Shown: in pieces, positions 1 through 5,975 of the stretch
How the letters are laid out: each line of letters starts with the position of its first letter
Position numbering within the stretch: position 1 is the first letter of the stretch
Source: Bacillota bacterium
Lineage (GTDB): Bacteria > Bacillota > Clostridia > Christensenellales > Aristaeellaceae
Length of the DNA: 8,015 nt
Reading direction: 5' to 3'
Assembly (NCBI GenBank): GCA_023435435.1
Contig: JAEYRW010000150.1
Location: 1-8,015 of the forward strand
The notes under the pieces: model-generated
What the model was told of the DNA's origin: nothing
The model's input: the letters and a program-made list of their open reading frames with translations, nothing else
Databases searched by the model: none
Program-made: the position numbers and the translations under genes

Positions 1-120
1 GGGATGAGGCCCCCGCGCGGTCCGACGGACGATGGATTCATTGATCCCAGTATGGGATTTTCAAGGGCCAATGGCCCTTGCGCGGGGGCCCGGGGGTGGA
101 GCCCCGGGCGTTCTCACCCC
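1..120 (-). repeat. Multi-hairpin intergenic repeat, copy A (partial)
   Basis: Read on the minus strand, this element starts at the 3' end of the hydrolase gene and runs off the window edge. Blocks shared with the copy at 5645-5799, in the same order, are: GGGGTGAGAACGCC (120-107), CCCCCGGGCCCCCG (96-83), a perfect 19-nt palindrome CAAGGGCCATTGGCCCTTG (80-62), and TCGGACCGC followed by a CGGGG run (from 25 toward 1). The gap between palindrome and last block is 36 nt here and 38 nt in copy B. A further small hairpin, ATCCCA-TAC-TGGGAT, lies at 60-46. The hydrolase stop codon falls inside the first block. No U-tract follows the hairpins, so a canonical intrinsic terminator role is not shown, though transcript 3'-end protection or termination would fit the position. 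Repeats of this general look are, from memory, common in GC-rich gut clostridia; that is recollection, not a search. Confidence 0.8.
62..80 (-). terminator. Palindromic stem-loop downstream of the hydrolase operon
   Basis: This is a perfect 9-bp stem around a single central base, starting 33 nt past the hydrolase stop codon, and it is the central hairpin of repeat copy A. A GC-rich hairpin (CCCGGGG paired with CCCCGGG, about 109-90) precedes it. Neither is followed by a run of T on the minus strand, so it is a plausible operon-end structure (3' stability or weak termination) and not a textbook terminator. Confidence 0.4.
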
Positions 121-3100
121 ACCGTCAGCTCCGGCGCCTGCTTCAGCCCGTAGGGGATGAAGTCGTACGCGGCGCACCCGGGATCTTCGGTGGGCGCGTT
201 TTTCCACATGCCGGGCCAGGCGCTGCCGCGCGCGGGATTGAAGTGGGGGCCGAGGAGATTTTTGAAGCCGCCCGAGACGCGGACGGAGACGCGGTTTTCG
301 CCGGGGAGGAGGAACCGGACGATGTCGAGGGGACGCGCGCCGTCGGCGTTGACGAGGCCCGCGTATTTGCCGTTCACCGAAACGGAGATGGCGGTGGCTT
401 CGCAGCCGGACACGCCGATGGCCGCGGCGCGGGGCGCTTTGTCGAACACCGCCGCGTACTCGTAGACCACCGCGTGGGGATAAAAAGGCAGGCCGCTTTC
501 ACCCCAGGCACCCATTTGAAGCATCTTTGGCGGCGCGATGGTCCAGCCGGCGTCCGTGGGGAGGACGGCGAAATCGCCCCGGAGGTAAACGGGCTCGAGC
601 TCAAAGCGCGCGTCGAATTGGTCCACGATCACCTCGACGGCGTTTTCGCCCGGCGAGACCAGCTTGGCGATGTCGGCGACGCCGATGTGCCGGTCGAGGA
701 ACGTCTCGCCCGCGTTCCAGGGCGCGGGTTTTCCGTTTACTTCGAGCCTGCACAGCGCGGGCCGTTCGGCGGCGACGGAAAGGGTTTCGGGAACAAAGCC
801 GTCCGCGAGCCGGAACCGGTAGGCCGCGCGGAAGCCGCTTTCGGGGCCGTAATTGGCGTTGCGGGAAAGGATGTTTCCCCGGTACTGCACCTTGTTGTCC
901 CAAGGATTGCCCAGAAAGCCGCGCTCGGAGAAGATCAGGTCTGCGGCGCGCAGCACGTCGACGTCCTTCAGGCCGCCCAAGTCCACCCGCTCGACGGGCA
1001 GCACGTTTTCGCGCTCCGCTTTGATTCCCACAGGGGAAAGCGCCACCGGCCGCGTGGCGGAAACCGTGGGCGCGGCCTGGGCCGCCTCACCGGTTGTCGC
1101 GCGGATCATGACCGACTGATTGCGTTTGAGGGAAAGCCGGAACGTCACCTTTCCGGCGCCAGCGGTGTGAGAGATCGCGTATTCCTCACCCGAAAACAGG
1201 TCGAGGCCGGAAACGCCCGCGCCGTCCAGCGTCACGTCCGCCTCGAAGGCATCCATGGCGTGGTTGACGAGGAACCAGACCGTTCCGCCGTCCGGCAAGG
1301 CCCGGCGCATGTGGGCCAATCCCTCCGGGAACGGTGCGCTTGCCGCGATCCGGCGCGGCAGAAGCGCCGCCAGACGCCCGTCGATGCCCGCAAGGGTCAC
1401 GGGTTCGCCGAGATGCTCGAAGGCCGCCCCGTCGGCGAGCCCGTCCACATAGGGTCCGGGCTTTCCCACGGTCAGCACCTTCACGCCCGCCGCAGCGCAC
1501 TTTTTGAGAAGCGCCAAGGTGGAGGAAAGCATGTTTTTCATGTCGCCCGACACGATGACCGCGCCGTACGCCTGCTTTTCCACGCGAAGCATGCCGTCCG
1601 CCGCCGTCGCGTGGCGCGCGAGGGTGTATTCGTCGCCGTAGTCGAAGTCCCACTGTGCGTCGGTGAGCTTCTGGGAGAGCTTGAGGAACGCCGTCATGTC
1701 GGGATTCCGGATGGCGTCTGCGCCCGCTTCCGAGAACATGCTGCCTGCCTCGGCCTCGTAGGGGGTGAGGTACCCGGTGGTGGAGGGATTCAGAACCAGA
1801 ATCCGCTGTTCCATCTTGCCGCGCGTAAGCATGTAGGATGCCCGGCCCAGGTAGTCGTTCATGGCAGTGTACTCGTCCCACCACGGCTCGCGCCAGTCAA
1901 AGGACTGAGGATGGTCGCGCTTGCGCGCGCCCGCAATGGTGGAATACGTCAGGTGCTGGTTGATGAAGTTGACGCCGTTAACGAGCACCCAGTCGCCCAT
2001 GCGCTTGTAGTCTTCGAAGGTGGAGTCCCAGCCGCCCGCCCCGTAGAGCTCGCACAGCGCGCGCTGCTTGCCGAACTGGTTGACGGCGCTGCGCAGCTCG
2101 CGGATGGTAAACGCCAGCGCGTGGGAGGGCGTGTCCCGCAGGTAATTGGACAAAAGCATGTCGATGGCGGGCCATCCGTGGAATTCGTAATTGGCCTGCA
2201 TGGAGGGGGATGTATTGACGCCCACGTGGGGCCACTGGTGCTCGAGGTAGTGCCCCGTCCAGCTGATGCCGTGGTCTTCGCACCATTTGCCGATGGGCCG
2301 AATCCAGTTTTGCGTCCACAGCTCATGGATGGTGCGGTAGTAATCGAAGCGCACCTTGGCCGCCGGGCGGTCGAAGTCGCCCTCCACATCCCGGAACACG
2401 CAGGGCAGATTCTTCAGGAGGCTGTAGCCGTTGATCCTGCGGAATTCATTGGCGAACCAGTTTGAGAAGGGAAGCGCGGGCCGTCCCGAGCCATACACGC
2501 CGCCCGCGCCCACGTAGGGCTCGTCGGTAAAGATGGCGGGCACGGCGCCGCCAAAATCTTTGCCAAACCTTCCGTGGTATTTCTCGTAGGTGGTCTCGAG
2601 AAACTTTGCCGTGCTCTCGGGCCGCATGAGGTCCACGTAGCCGAAGCCAGCCAGCCAGCCGGTGGTGGACGCCTTTGCGCGCACCACCAGGAAGATTTCG
2701 CCCGTGAGCCCGGTTGCGTCCATGGGATTGACGCCGGCGAGGTTTTCCGTAATCTGGATGGCGTCGCCGTCCGTTTCACAGCGGAACGCGGCGATGACCT
2801 CGTCCCGCGGGTTTTTCAGGTCCTCCGCTTTCACGATCTCATATGCCGCGCCCTCGGCGAGACAGTCCGGCAGCGCCGCCGAAACCGCGCCGCCCGCGAA
2901 GCCCGAGGGATAGGAATTCTCGTCGTAAATATAGAGCTTCATGCCGAGGCCCTTCGCGGTCTCCAGCGCGTGACCCCAGCGGGCAAACCAGTCGTCGTCC
3001 AGATATCCGGAGATGAGTCCCGGGCGCGGGTGCACAAAAGCACCGCCGAAGCCGTGGGAGGAAAGCGCCGCGAGCTGCTTGTCGATCTCCGCGTCGTCCA

Positions 3101-3179
3101 TCTCGTCGTTCCATACCCAGAGGGGCGCGGGCCGGTAAAGCGCCGGCGGATTTTTGAAGCCGTCAAAAATGTTTTCCAT
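114..3179 (-). CDS. Cytoplasmic GH106-like glycoside hydrolase
   Basis: Large 1021-residue protein that by pattern belongs with the GH106-type glycosyl hydrolases, a family known for alpha-L-rhamnosidases but holding many uncharacterised members. The N-terminal half looks like a TIM barrel. It opens with FKNPPALYRPAPLWVWND (8-25), then YIYDENSYPSGFAGG (83-97). Acidic positions in conserved-looking settings are E220 (FTDEPY), E313 (GHYLEH), E377 (CELYGAGGWDSTFEDYK) and E389; I cannot say which are catalytic. Residues about 440-700 would be linking domains, and about 780-975 look like beta-sandwich (galactose-binding-like) modules. There is no signal peptide or membrane segment, so it should act in the cytoplasm on imported glycosides. 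The start is set by GGAGG 8 nt upstream, inside the end of the isomerase gene, which stops 3 nt before; translational coupling is likely. The substrate is unknown: rhamnoside, fucoside or another L-sugar glycoside are possible. Confidence 0.85.
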   Translation of the reverse strand: MENIFDGFKNPPALYRPAPLWVWNDEMDDAEIDKQLAALSSHGFGGAFVHPRPGLISGYLDDDWFARWGHALETAKGLGMKLYIYDENSYPSGFAGGAVSAALPDCLAEGAAYEIVKAEDLKNPRDEVIAAFRCETDGDAIQITENLAGVNPMDATGLTGEIFLVVRAKASTTGWLAGFGYVDLMRPESTAKFLETTYEKYHGRFGKDFGGAVPAIFTDEPYVGAGGVYGSGRPALPFSNWFANEFRRINGYSLLKNLPCVFRDVEGDFDRPAAKVRFDYYRTIHELWTQNWIRPIGKWCEDHGISWTGHYLEHQWPHVGVNTSPSMQANYEFHGWPAIDMLLSNYLRDTPSHALAFTIRELRSAVNQFGKQRALCELYGAGGWDSTFEDYKRMGDWVLVNGVNFINQHLTYSTIAGARKRDHPQSFDWREPWWDEYTAMNDYLGRASYMLTRGKMEQRILVLNPSTTGYLTPYEAEAGSMFSEAGADAIRNPDMTAFLKLSQKLTDAQWDFDYGDEYTLARHATAADGMLRVEKQAYGAVIVSGDMKNMLSSTLALLKKCAAAGVKVLTVGKPGPYVDGLADGAAFEHLGEPVTLAGIDGRLAALLPRRIAASAPFPEGLAHMRRALPDGGTVWFLVNHAMDAFEADVTLDGAGVSGLDLFSGEEYAISHTAGAGKVTFRLSLKRNQSVMIRATTGEAAQAAPTVSATRPVALSPVGIKAERENVLPVERVDLGGLKDVDVLRAADLIFSERGFLGNPWDNKVQYRGNILSRNANYGPESGFRAAYRFRLADGFVPETLSVAAERPALCRLEVNGKPAPWNAGETFLDRHIGVADIAKLVSPGENAVEVIVDQFDARFELEPVYLRGDFAVLPTDAGWTIAPPKMLQMGAWGESGLPFYPHAVVYEYAAVFDKAPRAAAIGVSGCEATAISVSVNGKYAGLVNADGARPLDIVRFLLPGENRVSVRVSGGFKNLLGPHFNPARGSAWPGMWKNAPTEDPGCAAYDFIPYGLKQAPELTVG

Positions 3180-3182
3180 GTC

Positions 3183-4676
3183 TTATCCCTCCCGTTTTAG
3201 GCCGACCCGGCAAAACGCAATGCCCATGAGGTCGGCGACCTTTTCAAACAGCGCGGCATTGTGCCCGACGCTCATGGCGCAGTGGTGCGTGGGCGCGAGC
3301 TTGAACCATTCGTCCATGTATTTGTCCAGATCCATGCCGAAATCCACGTGGGTCTGGGTGTTGCCGATCTTGAGGATGGGCAGGGTAAGCGCCTCGCCCT
3401 CGCTGGCGATCATCCTGAGCCCACCGCCGCGGGTCTGCGTAATGCCAAGCGTCGTAACCGGACCCTTTTTCACCCGCGCTTCCACGGACACGCCGCTGCC
3501 GCGCTTGCCGTGATATACGCCCATGCCGCGCAGCATGGGCTTTCCCTCCGCGATCCGGATGTGGAACGGCCCGTCGTGGCCCAGAAGCATTGTGTTCGAC
3601 ACATAGTCCATGGCGACGATCTCCGAGAACGAGCCGCCCACGCCCAGAAGGTCCGAAATCTTCATGGCGGCGCAGGTTTTCATGTCGCCCTCCCCCGCGC
3701 AGGGGATGCTCTCCGCCGTGAGCAGCGAGTGGCCCACGATGAACCCGCCCTGAATGCGCTCGTATTCGTTGCCGTCCGCGCCGTGATAATAATAGGAAAG
3801 CGCGTCCAGTGAAAAGTCGTCCGCGAGCCGCTTCTGCGCCGCCGCGATCCGCGCCGACCAATCGAGCTGCGCCTCCGTGGGTTTCCGGGCGATGGGATCG
3901 GCGGGCGAATCACCGGAGATCTCAAAGAATTCGGCGATCTTTTGCCGCATGGCGGCGGCCTCCGCATCCGAAACCCTTTCCAGCCGCGCGGCGAGGTCGC
4001 ACATCTCGAGGAGTTCCACGTGGATGCCCAGCTTGGCGGACAGGAGTGTGAAGTCCGAATACATGTCGAGCATGCCGGTGTAGTTGCCGCCCAGGAAGCC
4101 GAACCGGGCGCTTTGCAGCGCCGCCTTGACGCCCGCTGCCCGGGCCCACGCCTCAATCTCCCGCCACGCGCGGGTAGCGCTGTCCATGCCGCTGGTTTTT
4201 TCGTCCGCCGCCGCGCCGGCCGGCGTCTCGTCGAGACCCAAAAGCCCGTTTACGCAGCGGAAGGGGATTTCTGCGCGCTCAAACGCGTTTGCGGCCTCCG
4301 GCACCGCGCAACCCACGCACTGGGCGAGCCATTCGCCGGTGCCGGTGGCATCGTAATTCATGCGCGGCGCGGGCTGGAGGTTCAGAACCACCACAGGCGC
4401 CTTGCAAATTTGGCTCACGGGGAGCACACAGCTCGAGGTAAAGTAGGTCGCGCTGTGGAGGAAGATGATGTCCACATTGTGCGCGTTCATAAATTCGCCC
4501 GCCGCCCGCGCGGCGTCCGGCGCGTCGACGATGCCAAAGTTATGAACCTCACCGAACGCCGACAGCCGCTCTTCGATGAAGGCGTTGTAGCCCATGAGGC
4601 GCTCCCGGAGTCCCGCGAACTGATCCCAGTACGCCCGGAGCCCCGCGCTGTACAGCCCGATTCTCGCTTCCCGCAT
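3183..4676 (-). CDS. L-arabinose/L-fucose isomerase-superfamily protein
   Basis: A 497-residue sugar isomerase-like protein expected to interconvert an aldose and a ketose with a divalent metal. N-terminal Rossmann-like domains carry VDIIFLHSATYFTSS (48-62) and CAVPEAANAFERAEIPF (123-139). The middle has ARFGFLGGNYTGMLDMYSDF (190-209). The C-terminal catalytic half contains candidate metal ligands equivalent by pattern to E306, E333, H350 and H450 of E. coli AraA: E329 (AGEGDMKT), E352 (GGSFSE), H367 (LLGHDGP) and H464/H465 (PTHHCAMSVGH). The active site therefore looks intact. Length fits AraA (about 500) better than FucI (about 590), but the sequence is not a typical AraA, so the substrate is open. 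The ATG at 4676 is chosen because GGAGG lies 7 nt upstream; the frame can be extended to a TTG at 4736, but that would start inside the -35 element. It is the first gene of the operon with the hydrolase. Confidence 0.85.
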   Translation of the reverse strand: MREARIGLYSAGLRAYWDQFAGLRERLMGYNAFIEERLSAFGEVHNFGIVDAPDAARAAGEFMNAHNVDIIFLHSATYFTSSCVLPVSQICKAPVVVLNLQPAPRMNYDATGTGEWLAQCVGCAVPEAANAFERAEIPFRCVNGLLGLDETPAGAAADEKTSGMDSATRAWREIEAWARAAGVKAALQSARFGFLGGNYTGMLDMYSDFTLLSAKLGIHVELLEMCDLAARLERVSDAEAAAMRQKIAEFFEISGDSPADPIARKPTEAQLDWSARIAAAQKRLADDFSLDALSYYYHGADGNEYERIQGGFIVGHSLLTAESIPCAGEGDMKTCAAMKISDLLGVGGSFSEIVAMDYVSNTMLLGHDGPFHIRIAEGKPMLRGMGVYHGKRGSGVSVEARVKKGPVTTLGITQTRGGGLRMIASEGEALTLPILKIGNTQTHVDFGMDLDKYMDEWFKLAPTHHCAMSVGHNAALFEKVADLMGIAFCRVGLKREG

Positions 4677-4707
4677 AATTTGACCTCCCGTATGTTTTCT
4701 TATCGTA

Positions 4708-4736
4708 AATATAACCCGGCGTCCGCAAAGGGACAA
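4708..4736 (-). promoter_or_regulatory. Promoter of the isomerase-hydrolase operon
   Basis: On the minus strand, TTGTCC (4736-4731) is separated by 17 nt from TATATT (4713-4708), matching the sigma-A consensus at 4/6 and 5/6. Transcription would start near 4700, giving a leader of roughly 25 nt with the GGAGG site at 4688-4684. The -35 hexamer overlaps the inverted repeat at 4732-4750, so a regulator bound there could control it. Confidence 0.6.
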
Positions 4737-4757
4737 GGCATGTTCTTGTCGAATAAT
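4730..4757 (+). promoter_or_regulatory. Weak candidate promoter for the AraC-type gene
   Basis: GGGACA (4730-4735) and AATAAT (4752-4757) are 16 nt apart on the plus strand, matching sigma-A consensus at 4/6 and 5/6. A start near 4764 would suit the regulator gene. This is the best pair I found in the gap but it is not strong; it overlaps the operon promoter on the other strand and the inverted repeat. Confidence 0.3.
4732..4750. promoter_or_regulatory. Inverted repeat, candidate regulator operator
   Basis: GACAAG (4732-4737) and CTTGTC (4745-4750) form an exact 6-bp inverted repeat with a 7-nt spacer. It covers the -35 of the isomerase operon promoter and sits within the candidate promoter of the divergent AraC-type gene. 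Half-site centres are 13 bp apart. Assignment to the adjacent AraC protein is inference; many AraC proteins prefer direct repeats, though some use inverted sites. Confidence 0.4.
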
Positions 4758-4780
4758 AGTATGAAATTGCTGTTTGGACG

Positions 4781-5716
4781 GTGGACGGGATGCTGGAATA
4801 CAACATGGATCTTTCGCCCCTTTCGGAGACGCATCTCCCGGCGGGGGATGCCGCGCGGGCGTTTCCCTTTCGCGTCACCGAGGCGGGGTATTTCGACGCG
4901 GGGCCCGATTACTTTACGCGCCGGGACGGGAAGGACGAGGCGCTTCTCATGCTGACCCACGCGGGGCGGGGCGAGCTGAAGTGGCAGGGGCAGTCCTGCG
5001 TGCTCGAACCCGGCTCCTGCGTTCTGATTTTCTGCGACACCTACCACGAATACCGCACGAAGCCTGGCGGGCGCTGGGAATTTTCGTGGCTGCACGCGGT
5101 GGGCGACGGTTTCTTGGGCTACCGTCCGGCGCTCGTCACGCGCCTGACACCCGTGCGTCTGCGCGCGCCCGACACCGCCCGCGCGCACTTTGAGCGCGTC
5201 TTCCGCTTTGCCCCACGCCGGGACGTCGTCGCCATGGCCGAGATGTCGGACGCCGTCTCCTCCCTTCTCACCGACATGCTGCGTTCCCTGGCCGAGGGTG
5301 ACGAAACGCCCCTCGGGCGCACCGATATTCGGCGTCTCGCCGACTATATTAGACATAATTGCGCGGAAAATCTCTCCATGGATGACTTTACCCGGGAAAT
5401 CGCGCTTTCCCAATACCACCTCATCCGGCTCTTCACCCGCCAAATGGGCATGCCTCCCTACCGCTATCTCCATGCCTGCCGCGTCACCGATGCCCAGCGC
5501 CTTCTGCGCACCACCGACCGCTCCGTTGCCGAAATCGCCTTTTGCGTCGGCTATTCCGATCCCGTCAACTTCATCCGCCACTTTCGCGCCATCGCCGGGA
5601 CAACCCCGGCAAAGTACAGGGCGGAGTCCACAAGGATTGCGACGGGGGTGAGAACGCCGGAGGCACCGGGGAGGACGGCGGGGGCGCTGCCCCCGGGCCC
5701 CCGGCAAAGGGACTGA
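4781..5716 (+). CDS. AraC-family transcriptional regulator
   Basis: Up to 311 residues. An N-terminal cupin-like sensing domain (about 30-110) includes LTHAGRGELKWQG and a DTYHEY segment typical of the AraC ligand-binding barrel. The C-terminal DNA-binding domain (about 180-280) carries two helix-turn-helix units: the first around LSMDDFTREIALSQYHLIRL (198-217), the second in the family signature SVAEIAFCVGYSDPVNFIRH (248-267) running to the G-TPAKYR end at 280. It is transcribed away from the isomerase-hydrolase operon and is its likely sugar-responsive activator. The start is uncertain: GTG 4781, ATG 4790 and ATG 4805 are all in frame and none has a good Shine-Dalgarno, unlike the other genes here, so translation may be weak. 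The normal family end is near residue 280; the proline- and glycine-rich tail from about 289 is encoded by repeat copy B, and the stop codon lies in the middle of that repeat's 19-nt palindrome. Confidence 0.88.
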   Translation: MDGMLEYNMDLSPLSETHLPAGDAARAFPFRVTEAGYFDAGPDYFTRRDGKDEALLMLTHAGRGELKWQGQSCVLEPGSCVLIFCDTYHEYRTKPGGRWEFSWLHAVGDGFLGYRPALVTRLTPVRLRAPDTARAHFERVFRFAPRRDVVAMAEMSDAVSSLLTDMLRSLAEGDETPLGRTDIRRLADYIRHNCAENLSMDDFTREIALSQYHLIRLFTRQMGMPPYRYLHACRVTDAQRLLRTTDRSVAEIAFCVGYSDPVNFIRHFRAIAGTTPAKYRAESTRIATGVRTPEAPGRTAGALPPGPRQRD

Positions 5717-5724
5717 GTCCCTTT
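5706..5724 (+). terminator. Palindromic stem-loop at the AraC gene end
   Basis: A perfect 9-bp inverted repeat around one central base, holding the AraC-type stop codon TGA (5714-5716). It is followed by TTTGG and not by a U-tract, so efficient intrinsic termination is doubtful. It is the central hairpin of repeat copy B. Confidence 0.4.
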
Positions 5725-5760
5725 GGAATCCTCGTGCTGGGTGAAGAAATTTTTGCCGTG

Positions 5761-5799
5761 CTTCGGACCGCCCGGGGCCCAGTCCCCGGGCGACCGAAG
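5761..5799. repeat. Long GC-rich stem-loop within copy B
   Basis: CTTCGG (5761-5766) pairs with CCGAAG (5794-5799), and CGCCCGGGG (5769-5777) with CCCCGGGCG (5784-5792). A small internal loop (AC against A) separates the two helices and the apical loop is CCCAGT. That is 15 bp of mostly G-C pairing, the most stable structure visible in the intergenic region. No T run follows on either strand. Confidence 0.7.
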
Positions 5800-5925
5800 G
5801 GATAGGATGGGAGTTTTGATCGGGTCACGAAAGTTGTCCCGCCCGCCCCTGGCCTTCCCACATGCTTTTTCAGGGTCCGTTATCAGGTTTTGGGGCGGAT
5901 TCAGGAACATTTGGACGCGGATGTA
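5800..5925. other. Intergenic stretch without recognised content
   Basis: This lies between repeat copy B and the promoter at 5926. I see no start codon with a ribosome site leading to a credible protein, no tRNA-like fold and no known riboswitch pattern. It is probably spacer. Confidence 0.4.
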
Positions 5926-5954
5926 TTGTCAAATGAATTGGATTTGCGTATCAT
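5926..5954 (+). promoter_or_regulatory. Promoter of the zinc-ribbon membrane protein gene
   Basis: TTGTCA (5926-5931), a 17-nt spacer and TATCAT (5949-5954) match the sigma-A consensus at 5/6 for each hexamer. Transcription would begin near 5961, only about 15 nt before the start codon and directly at the ribosome binding site GGGAGGGG (5962-5969). Confidence 0.65.
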
Positions 5955-5975
5955 GGGCATCGGGAGGGGATTTTT

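Larger units (their letters stand above)
5645..5799 (+). repeat. Multi-hairpin intergenic repeat, copy B
   Basis: This is the fuller copy of the element at 1-120, in inverted orientation. Shared blocks in order are: GGGGTGAGAACGCC (5645-5658), CCCCCGGGCCCCCG (5690-5703), a 19-nt palindrome AAAGGGACTGAGTCCCTTT (5706-5724), and TCGGACCGC plus a CGGGG run (5763-5777). Relative to copy A there are 21 extra nt between the first two blocks. It can form three hairpins: GGGGGC-GCT-GCCCCC (5680-5694), the palindrome, and a long terminal stem (5761-5799). The first 72 nt are in frame with, and translated as, the tail of the AraC-type protein. It encodes no protein of its own and has no transposase nearby. 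Confidence 0.82.

Noticed and set aside
78..2465. 795-codon open frame on the plus strand, antisense to the hydrolase
   Set aside because: It mirrors the hydrolase codons; its composition is dominated by Arg, Gly, Val and Ala as expected from high third-position GC. It has no recognisable domain and starts inside the repeat palindrome without a ribosome site.
4680..4685. TTGACC as a -35 box for the AraC gene
   Set aside because: No acceptable -10 lies 16-18 nt downstream, and the bases are the complement of the isomerase ribosome binding site region.
4677..4736. N-terminal extension of the isomerase to a TTG at 4736
   Set aside because: The extra 20 residues are encoded by the promoter and leader; the ATG at 4676 has an ideal GGAGG and the family-like sequence starts there.
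3942..4955. 337-codon plus-strand frame across the isomerase and the divergent promoter region
   Set aside because: It is antisense to a clearly conserved isomerase and crosses its promoter, with no protein signature and no ribosome binding site.
4700..5707. 335-codon minus-strand frame antisense to the AraC gene
   Set aside because: The AraC helix-turn-helix signature is unmistakable on the plus strand; the antisense frame is low-complexity and lacks start signals.
1..5800. Insertion sequence or transposon explanation for the flanking repeats
   Set aside because: No transposase, no target-site duplication and no matching terminal inverted repeats of IS type are visible; the copies have diverged and resemble structured intergenic repeats.
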